Source: Halorussus ruber
Lineage (GTDB): Archaea > Halobacteriota > Halobacteria > Halobacteriales > Haladaptataceae
Direction: 5' to 3'
Assembly (NCBI RefSeq): GCF_004765785.1
Contig: NZ_SBIT01000008.1
Span: 124,001-188,000, forward strand
DNA length: 64,000 bases
The translations under genes were made by a program, and so were the position numbers. The notes under the pieces were generated by a model, which searched no databases, had not been told where the DNA came from, and worked only from the letters and a program-made list of their open reading frames with translations. Positions 15,823 to 24,393 of this stretch are shown piece by piece (the first letter of the stretch is position 1; each line of letters opens with the position of its first letter).

Positions 15823-16809
15823 TCAGGCCTCCTCCACGCGCACGCCGTCGGTGTCCAGTTCGGCGCGGAAGGCGTCCTCGCACCCCGGCGTGTAACCGAG
15901 CGCGGTCTCGGTGGCGTCTGTCGGGTCGAGCGCGACGATGCACCCGCCGCCGCCCGCGCCGGTTAGCTTCGCGCCGAGCGCGCCAGCGTCGCGGGCCGCC
16001 CAGACCATCTGGTCCAGCGAGCGCGAGGAGACACCCAGCGCTTCCAGCAGGCCGTGGTTGAAGTTCATCAGCTTGCCGAGTTCCTCGACGTTGCCCTCCG
16101 CGAGGGCCTCCTCGCCGGAGCGCACGATGTCGCCGATGTTGCCGACCGTGTCGGCGGCGAAGTCGTACTCCTCGCGGAGCGCGCGGACCCCGGCCACGAG
16201 TTTCCCGGTGTCGCCCGCGCCGCCGTCGAAGCCGATGACGAACGGCAGGTCCGGGGCCTCGATGGACCGGCAGTCGTCGCCCTCGACGCGGACCGCGCCG
16301 CCCGTCGCCGAGCAGAAGGTGTCGGCGCGAGAGGCCTCGCCGTCCTGTACTTCCAGTTCGGCTTGATAGGCGCGCTCGGCGACCTCCTCGGCGGTGAGTT
16401 CGACGCCCAACTCGCGCGTCCCGGCGTCGATGCCCGCCGCCGTGACCGCCGCCGAGGAGCCGAGTCCCGCGCCGAGCGGAATCTCGCTCTCGACGGTGAT
16501 GTCGAACCCGGCGTCGGGTTCACCCGCGGCTTCGCGGGCCTGCTCGACCGCCGCGTCGATGTAGCTGATTCCGGCCTCGACCAGCGACTCGGAGGCGTCC
16601 ACGTCGGGCGCGTCGGTTTCGTCGCTGTACTCGACCGTGAATCCGTTCAGACTCAAGTCCTCGGCGTGTACTCGGATGCGGCCGTCGTCGCGCGCTTCGG
16701 CGGTGACTCGCGCCCGGCGCTCGATGGCGCAGGGGACCGCCGGTTCGCCGTAGACGACCGCGTGTTCTCCGAACAGGTAGACCTTGCCCGGAGCGCTCGA
16801 AACGACCAT
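15823..16809 (-). CDS. mvk: Mevalonate kinase
   Basis: ATP-dependent phosphorylation of mevalonate. The 328-residue GHMP-kinase protein has APGKVYLFGEHAVVYGEPA at the N-terminus, the ATP-binding IPLGAGLGSSAAVTAAGI (about residues 95-112) and the C-terminal GAKLTGAGGGGCIVAL. I take the ATG at 16809 (MVVSSAPGK); an in-frame ATG ten codons upstream gives an unconserved extension. First gene of mvk-ipk; rnj-idsA lies downstream on the same strand after a 546-base gap. Confidence 0.95.
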   Translation of the reverse strand: MVVSSAPGKVYLFGEHAVVYGEPAVPCAIERRARVTAEARDDGRIRVHAEDLSLNGFTVEYSDETDAPDVDASESLVEAGISYIDAAVEQAREAAGEPDAGFDITVESEIPLGAGLGSSAAVTAAGIDAGTRELGVELTAEEVAERAYQAELEVQDGEASRADTFCSATGGAVRVEGDDCRSIEAPDLPFVIGFDGGAGDTGKLVAGVRALREEYDFAADTVGNIGDIVRSGEEALAEGNVEELGKLMNFNHGLLEALGVSSRSLDQMVWAARDAGALGAKLTGAGGGGCIVALDPTDATETALGYTPGCEDAFRAELDTDGVRVEEA

Positions 16810-16890
16810 GCGAGAGGGTTTCTCTCCGGGGGTTAACACGTTTGCGAAGGCGATTCCGAGGGGCGGCGGTGGAGGGGTGAGCGGGTTCCG

Positions 16891-16970
16891 GTAGCGACTG
16901 CTGAAGTCAGGAAGCGACTGCTGAGGTCGGAAGGCGACTGCTGAGGTCGGAAGGCGACTGCTGAAGTCAG
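16891..16970. repeat. Four tandem 20-bp repeats
   Basis: Four head-to-tail units of about 20 bp, consensus GGAAGGCGACTGCTGAGGTC, run from 16891 to 16970. Units 2 and 3 share GAGGTCGG; units 1 and 4 share GAAGTCAG. There are no spacers. They lie upstream of mvk and just before repeat B2. The unit length and lack of spacers exclude a CRISPR array; a slippage-generated minisatellite or regulator-binding array is possible. Confidence 0.8.
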
Positions 16971-16980
16971 AACCAGAGAG

Positions 16981-17127
16981 AAGCTAGCTTCAGGCGTGAG
17001 CCAAGCCGTCTCCGCAACCGCACCGCGACCGCGGGCCTCACGCCTCCCCAACCTCGTCGGTCGCGCGAGGCGACCGACTCCCTCGCGCGGTTTGGCGCGG
17101 CCACAGGAGGCCGCGCCAGCGCGCGCC
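16981..17127 (+). repeat. Family B dispersed repeat, copy B2
   Basis: The most complete copy. It begins AAGCTAGCTTCAGGC, continues with CTCCGCAACCGCACCGCGAC, CGCCTCCCCAACCTCGTCGG and CCTCGCGCGG, then the hairpin GGCGCGGCC-ACAGG-AGGCCGCGCC and the tail AGCGCGCGCC, whose CGCGCG can pair with the upstream CGCGCG to extend the stem. It is followed by an AT-rich stretch with GTTAAAGAAATAAAAAC (17160-17176). The gap 16810-17348 holds only this, the tandem repeats and AT-rich DNA before the hydrolase gene. Confidence 0.8.
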
Positions 17128-17348
17128 GAGTGGAGGGAGCAGAAAGCAACGAAAACAGATGTTAAAGAAATAAAAACGTTTTCTCAGTAATTAATTAGTT
17201 GTCTCTAATCCTGTACTCCTCGACTTGCCCACTCCTCGAAGTTTATCTGCGAACGGGCGGCCAATCAGGGCATGTCCGACCGGGCGACTCGGTCGAATCC
17301 GAAGCCCCCGGCACAACGGCTAACTTTCCTGCCGGTGAAGATTCGGGT

Positions 17349-18302
17349 ATGAAGCTACGAAACGTCGTCGCTGGCGTCGCGGGCGGACTCGGGGCCGCCG
17401 CGCTCGGCAATCGACTGCTCTCGTGGAAGGCCACCGACCTCCAACCCGCGCTGGAGGGCGACCAGCGGACCTACCGCTGGCGAGGGTTCGACGTCGCCTA
17501 CACCGAGGCTGGCGACTCCGACGACCCCGACGTACTCCTTCTCCACGGGGTCCACGCCGCCGCCTCGAACAAGGAGTTCGACCAAATCTTCAAGCAACTC
17601 TCGAAGACCCATCACGTCATCGCGCCCGACCTGCCCGGATTCGGGCGCTCGGACCGCCCGCCGCTGACCTACTCCGCGGCGCTCTACACCGCCTTCGTCA
17701 CCGACTTCGCCGAGGACCTGACCGAGGACGCCGCCTGCGTGGCGACCTCGCTGACGGGAGCCTACGCCACCTTGGCCCAACAGCAGTCCGGCGCGTTCTC
17801 CCGACTACTCCTCGTCGCGCCGACCGGCGACACCGGCTCGCGCCGGACGTGGGTCAGGTCGCTGTTCCGGTCGCCGCTGGTCGGGCAGGCGCTGTTCAAC
17901 CTCCTGACGAGCAAGCGCTCGCTGTACTTCTTCGACAACCGGGAGGCCTACTCGACCGAGGCGTCCTACACCGAGCGCGACGTCGAGTACCAGTGGCAGA
18001 CCAGCCACCAACCCGGCGCGCGGTTCGCCCCGGCCTCGTTCGTCTCGGGCTATCTCGACCCCGACGTGGACTTGGGCGCGGAACTCGCCCACCTCGACGT
18101 ACCCGTGACCATCGTCTGGGGTCGAGACGCGACCGTCTCGCCGCTCGAGGAGGGCGAGGAGTTGGCCGAGAAAGCGGACGCGAAGTTGGTCGTGTTCGAC
18201 GAGGCGAAGTTGCTCCCCCACGCCGAGCACCCCGGTCCCTTCCTCGAAGTTCTGCTGGACGAGTTGACCGAGGAGGAACGCGAGACCGGCGCAGAAGCGT
18301 AA
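17349..18302 (+). CDS. Alpha/beta-fold hydrolase
   Basis: Hydrolase of unknown substrate, 317 residues. The N-terminus (VVAGVAGGLGAAALGNRLLSW) is a weakly hydrophobic Gly/Ala-rich segment that might associate with the membrane. Fold motifs are LLLHGVHAAAS (oxyanion region), HHVIAPDLPGFGRSDRP, the nucleophile elbow VATSLTGAYA (Ser in place of a strict GxSxG), VTIVWGRDATVSP with the acid Asp, and LPHAEHPGPFLEVLL with the catalytic His. The ATG at 17349 is chosen because in-frame sequence upstream to 17199 has no family resemblance. Convergent with the DUF35/thiolase pair. Confidence 0.85.
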   Translation: MKLRNVVAGVAGGLGAAALGNRLLSWKATDLQPALEGDQRTYRWRGFDVAYTEAGDSDDPDVLLLHGVHAAASNKEFDQIFKQLSKTHHVIAPDLPGFGRSDRPPLTYSAALYTAFVTDFAEDLTEDAACVATSLTGAYATLAQQQSGAFSRLLLVAPTGDTGSRRTWVRSLFRSPLVGQALFNLLTSKRSLYFFDNREAYSTEASYTERDVEYQWQTSHQPGARFAPASFVSGYLDPDVDLGAELAHLDVPVTIVWGRDATVSPLEEGEELAEKADAKLVVFDEAKLLPHAEHPGPFLEVLLDELTEEERETGAEA

Positions 18303-18332
18303 CCGTCGGGGGAAAAGCAGGGCAGTTAGGAT

Positions 18333-18737
18333 TCAGTCGGCGCGCAGAATCAGCACGCGCTCACCGGCCGTCTCGCTCTCGCCCACGTCGGGGGTAACTT
18401 CCGTACCGACTTCGAGTGCTTCAGGCTCGACACCGCGGACCTGTCCAGTCAGGCGAACTCCGCCGAAGTCCGCGACCGCGGTGACGTAGGGCGCGTCGTC
18501 GGCGAACTCGGGCGAGGCGACGTGGACCGTGGTGAACGTCTCGATTTCGCCCGATTCTGGGAGCGGGACCTCTTCCAACTCGGTCGCGCCGCAGTGGGGA
18601 CAGACCCGCCGGGGCGGGAGCGACCCGTGGCCCTCGGGGCACTCGATGTAGAAGCCCTCTCCCGATTCGATTGCGTCGAGCAGGTCGTCGTAGCCGTCGT
18701 CGCGGACTCGCTCGTCGTCGGCGTTCTGGTCGCTCAT
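18333..18737 (-). CDS. DUF35 zinc-ribbon OB-fold protein (thiolase partner)
   Basis: 134-residue acyl-CoA-binding accessory protein. A rubredoxin-like zinc ribbon (CPEGHGSLPPRRVCPHCGA, three visible Cys and a His) precedes an OB fold with TFTTVHVASPEF and VRLTGQVRGVEPEALEVG. In archaea DUF35 proteins bridge thiolase and HMG-CoA synthase, binding the CoA of the intermediate. The gene starts inside the last codon of the upstream thiolase gene (4-base overlap), which strongly suggests a complex of the two products. Confidence 0.9.
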   Translation of the reverse strand: MSDQNADDERVRDDGYDDLLDAIESGEGFYIECPEGHGSLPPRRVCPHCGATELEEVPLPESGEIETFTTVHVASPEFADDAPYVTAVADFGGVRLTGQVRGVEPEALEVGTEVTPDVGESETAGERVLILRAD

Positions 18738-19897
18738 TCTTCCACCTCCAGCACGTGAACGGTAGTGCTGGCGACTGTCCCGCCAGCGTTGTGAGTCACG
18801 CCGACGTCGCCGGGCACGGCGTCGCTGTTGGGGTGGTCGCCCCGGAGGAGTCGAGTCATCTCGACCACTTGGCTCGTGCCGGTCGCGCCGACCGGGTGGC
18901 CCTTGGCCTTCAGTCCGCCCGAGAGGTTGACCGGTCGGTCGCCGTCGCGGGTGGTCTCGCCGCGGGCCGCCGCGCCGATTCCCTCGCCGGGGGCGTAGAA
19001 GTCGAGGGCTTCGAGCGCGAGGACCTCCGCGATGGTGAAGCAGTCGTGGACCTCGGCGACCGACACGTCCTGCGGGCCGATGCCCGCGTCGTCGTAGGCC
19101 TCCTCGGCGGCGTCCTCGGCGGCGGGGGTCCGGGCGAGGTACTCGCGGTCCTGGAGCGCCATCTTGTCGCCGCCCTGTCCGGTTCCGGTGATGGAGACCG
19201 GCGCGTCGAGGTCGTTCTCCTCGGCGTACTCGTCGCTGACGAGGACGGCCGCGCTGGCCCCGTCGGTGATGGGGCAGGCGTCGTAGAGGCCGAGCGGGTC
19301 GGCGATCATCGGCGCGTCGAGGGCCTCCTCGACCGAGATGGCCCGCTGGAACTGCGCGTACTCGTTTTCGAGGGCGTTGTCGTGGTTCTTGACCGCGATT
19401 GCCGCGAGGTCCTCCTTGTCGCCGCCGTACCGGTCGAAGTAGGCCTTCGCCATCAGGGCGTAGGCTCCGGGGAAGGTCATGCCCGCCCGGACCTCGTAGA
19501 GGTCGTCGGCCGCGATGGCGAGCGCCTCGGTCGTGCCCGCGGTGCCGAGGTTGTTCATGCGCTCGGCCCCGCCGACGAGGACGACGTCGGCTTCGCCGTT
19601 TCGCACGTCCTTGACGGCCTCGCGGACCGCCACGCCGGAGGAGGCGCAGGCACTCTCGTAGCGCGTGGCCGGAGCGTCGAGTCCGGCCGCCTCGGCCATC
19701 AGCGGACCCTGATGGCCCTGATGCTCGCTCAACTCGCCCATGAAGTTGCCGTAGTTCAACTGTTCTACGTCGTCACGGTCGACGCCCGCGTCGGCGAACG
19801 CTCGATTGCTCGCCTCCGCGAAGAGGTCCCGGCCCGTCCGCTCGGGGTGCTTCCCGAAGTGGGTGAGACCGACTCCCGCGACTCGTACGCCTGTCAT
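18734..19897 (-). CDS. Thiolase family protein (SCP-x / acetyl-CoA acetyltransferase type)
   Basis: 387-residue thiolase-fold enzyme for carbon-carbon bond formation or cleavage on acyl-CoA. It has the nucleophile block ESACASSGVAVREAV (active Cys near residue 85), the second-half motif EVHDCFTIAEVLALE and the GGLKAKGHPVGATGTSQ loop, whose His is in the active site. The C-terminal NAGGTVASTTVHVLEV is typical of SCP2-like thiolases. It overlaps its DUF35 partner by four bases. A second thiolase of the same subfamily is at 59860-61038. Confidence 0.92.
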   Translation of the reverse strand: MTGVRVAGVGLTHFGKHPERTGRDLFAEASNRAFADAGVDRDDVEQLNYGNFMGELSEHQGHQGPLMAEAAGLDAPATRYESACASSGVAVREAVKDVRNGEADVVLVGGAERMNNLGTAGTTEALAIAADDLYEVRAGMTFPGAYALMAKAYFDRYGGDKEDLAAIAVKNHDNALENEYAQFQRAISVEEALDAPMIADPLGLYDACPITDGASAAVLVSDEYAEENDLDAPVSITGTGQGGDKMALQDREYLARTPAAEDAAEEAYDDAGIGPQDVSVAEVHDCFTIAEVLALEALDFYAPGEGIGAAARGETTRDGDRPVNLSGGLKAKGHPVGATGTSQVVEMTRLLRGDHPNSDAVPGDVGVTHNAGGTVASTTVHVLEVEE

Positions 19898-20245
19898 GCA
19901 TCAATCTACGTGATGGACAGTTAAGAAAGCCATCGGTCTTGCGTTCGCTCCTCCGGAGGAAAGAAAAGCGAGGCGACAGCCAGCGGCGGCGTTCGGGCGT
20001 CTCGTGTTTTCGCGCGCTCCTCGGCGGCGTGTGGGCGTTCGGGACCGAACACCTCGGCGGGTGCTCTCTCAAATAAGCAATTAAGTAATAGACTTATAAT
20101 ATCTAATTATTTATTAAACATTATTAAATAGCTTCTATAGAAGTAGAGATATTTCTATAACTGCAACATCCACGTGCCGCGCCCCGTCGATGCGTTGGAT
20201 TTCCGAGTAGTGAGTTTTTCATTGCGGGAGCGAGAAGCCACCCCC
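19898..20245. other. Intergenic region, AT-rich in its right half
   Basis: No gene seen. 20070-20160 is strongly AT-rich (runs such as CTAATTATTTATTAAACATT) with a small palindrome GCTTCTATAGAAG near 20131-20143. It probably carries the promoter of the gene starting at 20246. No repeat family member lies here. Confidence 0.5.
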
Positions 20246-20575
20246 ATGGGCGTGAGGCCACCACCGTCGAACTCGGACGAGGGGCCAGACGTCATCGAGT
20301 TCGGCATCGCCGAAGTGGCGGCCAAACTCGACGACGGCGACCTCTCGTTCCCGGCGAGCGGCGAGGAAGTCGTGCAGGTACTCTCGGACCCGCGCATCAA
20401 GTACGACGCCGACGGCCACACCGTGCCGCTCTCGGAGGCCGTCTCGGAAGTCGAGCGCGGGCACTTCGAGGACAAACAGGAGTTCCTGAACGCGCTCCAC
20501 CCGGTGTTCGAGCGCTACCGGAACTCCCGGACGCCGAGCGTCATCGAGCGCGTTCGGGCGGCACTACCGCTTTGA
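20246..20575 (+). CDS. Small conserved haloarchaeal protein (DUF5789-like)
   Basis: 109 residues from the ATG at 20246. It contains IEFGIAEVAAKLDDGDLSFP, then ASGEEVVQVLSDPRIKYDADG and a C-terminal helix around VFERYRNSRTPSVIERVRA. The alternation of a short acidic helix, SFPASGEEVV and a later HTVPLSEAV recalls the DUF5789 family of haloarchaea, function unknown. In-frame sequence upstream to 20174 lacks this character. No TM segment or signal peptide. The gene stands alone between a divergently transcribed thiolase and the end of an acyl-CoA synthetase gene. Confidence 0.65.
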   Translation: MGVRPPPSNSDEGPDVIEFGIAEVAAKLDDGDLSFPASGEEVVQVLSDPRIKYDADGHTVPLSEAVSEVERGHFEDKQEFLNALHPVFERYRNSRTPSVIERVRAALPL

Positions 20576-20706
20576 GACGGGGGTTGTGTTTTGGAGTTTA
20601 GAGGGTTCTATTCTTGATGTTCGGTAAGGGTTCAGTTAGTCACTCCGTACGTCGCGTACGTCGGTGATTCGTGCCACCGAGCGCAGGATAGGGTGCGTGA
20701 GACGGG

Positions 20707-20761
20707 AAGCTAGCTATTGCCGAAGCCGATGGCGGACCACGAGGGTCCGCCAGCGCGCGCC
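20707..20761 (+). repeat. Family B repeat, internally deleted copy B3
   Basis: Keeps only the two ends of the element: AAGCTAGCTATTGCCGAAGC, nearly the same start as B1, joined directly to GGCGGACC-ACGAG-GGTCCGCC and AGCGCGCGCC. The hairpin arms differ from every other copy yet pair perfectly. Loss of the core with both ends kept suggests the ends are the functional or mobilised parts. Confidence 0.75.
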
Positions 20762-20805
20762 GGAAACGAAGGTAAAATTCGATTAGCGAACCCGCGATGC
20801 TCACC

Positions 20806-22494
20806 TCACTCCTGCTCGATTTCGGCCTCCTCCTCGGCGTCGTCCTGCAACTCGGTCCGGCGAATCTTGCCCGTCACGGTCTTGGGAAGTTCCGCCACGA
20901 ACTCGATTTCGCGGGGGTACTCGTGGGCCGAGAGTTCGTCGCGGACGTGGGTCTTGATGTCCTCCGCGAGGTCCTCGCTGGCCTCGGCGTCGTCGCTCGT
21001 GACGACGTAGGCCTTCACGATGTTGCCGCGCTCGCGGTCCGGTTTGGGCACGACCGCGGCCTCTGCGACCGCGGGGTGTTCGCCGAGCGAGCTTTCCACC
21101 TCGAATGGACCGATGCGGTAGCCCGAGGAGATAATCACGTCGTCCGCGCGACCCTCGAACCAGAAGTAGCCGTCCTCGTCTTTCCGAGCGAGGTCGCCTG
21201 AGAGGTACCATTCTCCTTCCGACCCCTCCACGAAGCAGTCGGCGGTCTTGTCCGGTTTCTCCCAGTACTCGGCGAAGAAGCAGGGGTAGTCGCCGCGCTC
21301 GGCGATTTCGCCCGTCTCGCCCGGCGGCATGGGGTCGCCGGTCTCGGGGTCCACCACGTCGGCCTCGATGCCGGGCAGGGGCTTGCCCATGCTCCCGGGC
21401 TTCAGGTCCATCGTCGGGTAGTTGTTGATAATCATGTTCCCCGTCTCGGTCTGGCCGTAGGTGTCGTGGATGGTCACGCCGAGAGTCTCCTCGCCCCAGT
21501 CCACCACGCCCGCCGAGAGGGGTTCGCCGATGGACAGCGCGTGGCGCAGGTCCAAATCGACGCCCTCCAGCACGTGTTCCTTCTCGCGGAGCATCCGGTA
21601 GGCGGTCGGCACGCTGAACAGCACCGAAATCGGGTACTCGTCCAGCAGGTCGGCCCACGTCTCGGGGTCGAACTCGCCCTCGTAGGTAAAGAGGCTCGCG
21701 CCCCAGAACCACGCGCCGAGGGTGTTGATGGGACCGGTCAGCCATCCCAAGTCGGCGGTGGACCAGTAGAGGTCGCCGGGTTGGAGGTCCACCGCGTACT
21801 TCTGGGTCGCCGCGACGCCCGCGACCCACCGCTGTTTGTGGAGGACGCCCTTCGCCAGTCCGGTCGTCCCGCTGGTGTAGTACAGCAGGGCGTCGTCCTC
21901 GCCGCCGGTCTTCGCCACCTCGTAGTCCGCGCTCGCGCCGTCGAGGGCGTCGGCGAAGACCTCGTCGCCGTCAGCGACGGTTCCCTCCCCGCGGTCCACC
22001 GTGATGACGTGTTCGACCGAGGGCACGTCTTCGAGCGCGTCCGCCACGGTGTCTCGGTTGTCGCTGGTCGTCACGACCACCGAGGCGTCGCAGTCGTCGA
22101 GTCGGTAGGAGATGCCGTCGGGGCCGAAGCGCTCGTTGACGCCGCCGAAGACGGCACCGCGCTTGAGCGTCCCGACCAGCGCGACGTAGTGTTCCGGAAT
22201 CCGGGGCATGTAGGAGAACACCCGGTCGCCCTCCTCGACGCCCAACTCTTCGAGGACGTTGGCGAACTGGCTCGACCGGTCGGCCAGTTCTCGGAAAGTC
22301 AGCGTCCTGAGTTCACCGTCGGTCCCGACCTGTCGGAGCGCCACGTTCTCTCCGTCGTCAGCATGTCGGTCGCAGACCTCGTGGCCGATGTTTAGCTCCT
22401 CGGGCGCGTCCCAGTCGGCGTCCGCGTATACGTCGTCCCAAGAGAACGATGCTCGGACCTCGTCGTAGTCGTGCAGGTTGTGACCTTCTGGCAT
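20806..22494 (-). CDS. Acyl-CoA synthetase (AMP-forming)
   Basis: Activates a carboxylic acid to acyl-CoA through an acyl-adenylate. The 562-residue ANL-family enzyme has YYTSGTTGLAKGVLHKQ (phosphate-binding loop, about residues 205-221), DTYGQTETGN, WYLSGDLARKDEDGYFWFEGR and the C-terminal TVTGKIRRTELQ with its catalytic Lys. WSTADLGWLTG and the overall pattern resemble acetyl- or medium-chain acyl-CoA synthetases; the chain length is not decidable by eye. No operon partner overlaps it. Confidence 0.88.
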   Translation of the reverse strand: MPEGHNLHDYDEVRASFSWDDVYADADWDAPEELNIGHEVCDRHADDGENVALRQVGTDGELRTLTFRELADRSSQFANVLEELGVEEGDRVFSYMPRIPEHYVALVGTLKRGAVFGGVNERFGPDGISYRLDDCDASVVVTTSDNRDTVADALEDVPSVEHVITVDRGEGTVADGDEVFADALDGASADYEVAKTGGEDDALLYYTSGTTGLAKGVLHKQRWVAGVAATQKYAVDLQPGDLYWSTADLGWLTGPINTLGAWFWGASLFTYEGEFDPETWADLLDEYPISVLFSVPTAYRMLREKEHVLEGVDLDLRHALSIGEPLSAGVVDWGEETLGVTIHDTYGQTETGNMIINNYPTMDLKPGSMGKPLPGIEADVVDPETGDPMPPGETGEIAERGDYPCFFAEYWEKPDKTADCFVEGSEGEWYLSGDLARKDEDGYFWFEGRADDVIISSGYRIGPFEVESSLGEHPAVAEAAVVPKPDRERGNIVKAYVVTSDDAEASEDLAEDIKTHVRDELSAHEYPREIEFVAELPKTVTGKIRRTELQDDAEEEAEIEQE

Positions 22495-22589
22495 GCAGTA
22501 CCATCAACTCGCGTCACAAAAATAACAGTATCGCCCACTTTCACCATCCGAGAATCGGAACGAAACCGAACGTAGTCGGCAGAACGCGG

Positions 22590-23495
22590 TCAGTCGAGAC
22601 GCCGCATCTGCTCGCGGTGGAGCGTCACGATGAGGTCCGAAAGGACGCCGAACATGAGCAACTGCACCCCGAACAGGATGGCGAACGCCGCGACGACCGC
22701 CAGCACCTCGTGAGAGGTCCGGGGCGGCACGAACCACTCGTACCCGACGTACGCGGCGACTGCGACGCCGAACAGGCCGCTCAGCACGCCAACGCTCCCG
22801 AAGTAGAACAGCGGATTGCTGGTCTTGGCCAGTTGGTAGAGCGTGAGGAGGATGACGCCGCCGTCCCGAATCGGGTGGAGGTTGGTGTCTGACCCGTCAG
22901 GCCGGGCCTCGTATCGGATGGGGACCACCGCGGTCGGCACGCCGTGCTTGACGCACTCGACGGCCATCTCGGTCTCGACGCCGAAGCCGTCGGCGTCGAG
23001 GAGGAAGTTCTCGACCGACTCGCGGGTGAACGCCCGGTAACCGCTGAGGATGTCCTCGAAGTTCTTGCCGTGGATGTGGCGGAACACCCAGTTGAACATC
23101 CCGTTGCCGAACTCGTTGAGGCGACTCATCGCGCCCTCCTCCATGTCGGCGAACCGGTCGCCGATGACGTGTTCGTACTCGCCGTCCACGATGGGTTCGA
23201 GCATCGCGTCGGCGTCCTCGGGCCGGTAGGTCCCGTCGCCGTCGAGCATCAGGACGTACTTCGATTCGATGTGCCGAATCGCCTCCCGAATCGCCTGTCC
23301 CTTGCCGCTCCCCGACTGCTCCATCACTCGCGCGCCGTGGTCTCGGGCGATGTCGGTCGTCGCGTCGGTCGAGTGCCCGTCCACGACGAGGACGTTCTCG
23401 AACCCGCGGCTGGTGAACCCGTCGATAACCTCGCCGATGGTCTCGGCCTCGTTCAGCGTCGGGATGAGTACGCAAACCTCCTCGCGGTCGGCCAT
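22590..23495 (-). CDS. aglJ: S-layer N-glycosylation glycosyltransferase AglJ
   Basis: GT2-family enzyme that in Haloferax adds the first hexose to dolichyl phosphate in N-glycan synthesis. The 301-residue protein has CVLIPTLNEAETIGEVIDGF, VVDGHSTDATTDIA, the metal-binding LMLDGDGTYRPEDA, ILSGYRAFTRESVENF, and two C-terminal membrane segments (about residues 223-245 and 260-282). DFVGVETE-like FGVETEMAVECVKHG is characteristic. It opens the glycosylation island and is divergent from the archaellin gene. Confidence 0.9.
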   Translation of the reverse strand: MADREEVCVLIPTLNEAETIGEVIDGFTSRGFENVLVVDGHSTDATTDIARDHGARVMEQSGSGKGQAIREAIRHIESKYVLMLDGDGTYRPEDADAMLEPIVDGEYEHVIGDRFADMEEGAMSRLNEFGNGMFNWVFRHIHGKNFEDILSGYRAFTRESVENFLLDADGFGVETEMAVECVKHGVPTAVVPIRYEARPDGSDTNLHPIRDGGVILLTLYQLAKTSNPLFYFGSVGVLSGLFGVAVAAYVGYEWFVPPRTSHEVLAVVAAFAILFGVQLLMFGVLSDLIVTLHREQMRRLD

Positions 23496-23694
23496 TGGCA
23501 GGGAGTGTTCACCACGAGCGCAAAAGGCTTACTCTACGGTCGCCGCTACGGGCGCTCGGAGTCGGCGCGAACCGAGACCCTGTTAAAATCACGATATGTC
23601 GACAGTTCTGCTCCAAGGGACGAAACTGAAGTTTCACCACTTCTTGCGTTCGTTCTTACCAATCGCGCAGTCCAATTATCACGGGTGAAAACAG

Positions 23695-23712
23695 ACGAAT
23701 GTTATATATATC
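23695..23712 (+). promoter_or_regulatory. TATA-box promoter of the archaellin gene
   Basis: An AT-rich TATA element GTTATATATA (23701-23710) lies 57 bases upstream of the archaellin ATG at 23767, which would leave a leader of roughly 30 bases. It is the only such motif in the 271-base gap to the divergent aglJ. Start site inferred. Confidence 0.5.
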
Positions 23713-23766
23713 GTTGGTGGTACGTCTCGATTGGGAAAGTTCCCGAATACAAATACGGTCCGAATA

Positions 23767-24393
23767 ATGACACGAAAACGTCTCTCGGCAGTTAAAGATA
23801 GAATCGAGGGCGCGGTCAACGACCGCGGTCAGGTGGGTATCGGTACGCTCATCGTGTTCATTGCGATGGTGCTGGTCGCCGCGATTGCGGCTGGCGTCCT
23901 CATCAACACAGCTGGGTTCCTCCAGACCAAGTCCGAACAGACTGGTCAGGAGAGCAGTGCGCAGGTCTCGAACCGCGTGCAGGTCGTCAGCGCGTTCGGT
24001 GAAGTCAGTAACAACGAGGTTACGGACATCAGCCTGACGGTCATGCGCGGCTCCGGGTCCGACGACATCAACCTGTCTGCGGCCACTATCGAGTGGATCG
24101 GCCCCAACACCGCACAGACGCTGACCCACGACATGGACGACGACGACGATGCCACGGACAACCCGAACATCTTCGAGGTCACGAAAATCAAGGACCCGGA
24201 CGGATCCGACCCGGTCCTGAACACGCAGGACGACCGCCTCGAAATCAAGATGCACGTCGACCAAATCGCCTCGGAGAACCTCGACGAGGGCGAAGAGGTG
24301 AAGCTCAAACTCACCACGCAGTACGGTGCCGTGACCCTCTACCGCGCCAACGTCCCGCAGTCGCTCTCCCAGGAGAGCGCGGTTACGGTCTAA
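23767..24393 (+). CDS. Archaellin (archaeal flagellin)
   Basis: Filament subunit of the archaellum, 208 residues. After a short basic leader comes [19 protein letters not shown], the class III signal peptide processed by the prepilin peptidase after Gly, followed by [20 protein letters not shown], the hydrophobic core helix. The C-terminal beta domain is rich in Asp/Asn and contains one sequon (Asn-Leu-Ser). I prefer ATG 23767 (MTRKRLSAV) over an in-frame ATG at 23731. No arl motor genes are nearby; it sits alone inside the glycosylation island, whose AglB would glycosylate it. A close paralogue is at 53266-53889. Confidence 0.92.
   Translation: MTRKRLSAVKDRIEGAVNDRGQVGIGTLIVFIAMVLVAAIAAGVLINTAGFLQTKSEQTGQESSAQVSNRVQVVSAFGEVSNNEVTDISLTVMRGSGSDDINLSAATIEWIGPNTAQTLTHDMDDDDDATDNPNIFEVTKIKDPDGSDPVLNTQDDRLEIKMHVDQIASENLDEGEEVKLKLTTQYGAVTLYRANVPQSLSQESAVTV

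Noticed and set aside
16891-16970. CRISPR array
   Set aside because: Units are 20 bp, adjoin without spacers and number only four; no cas gene is in the window.
20131-20143. Replication origin or partition site in the AT-rich block at 20.1 kb
   Set aside because: There are no orc1/cdc6 gene, no origin-recognition-box repeats and no repeat series; a simple promoter explains it.
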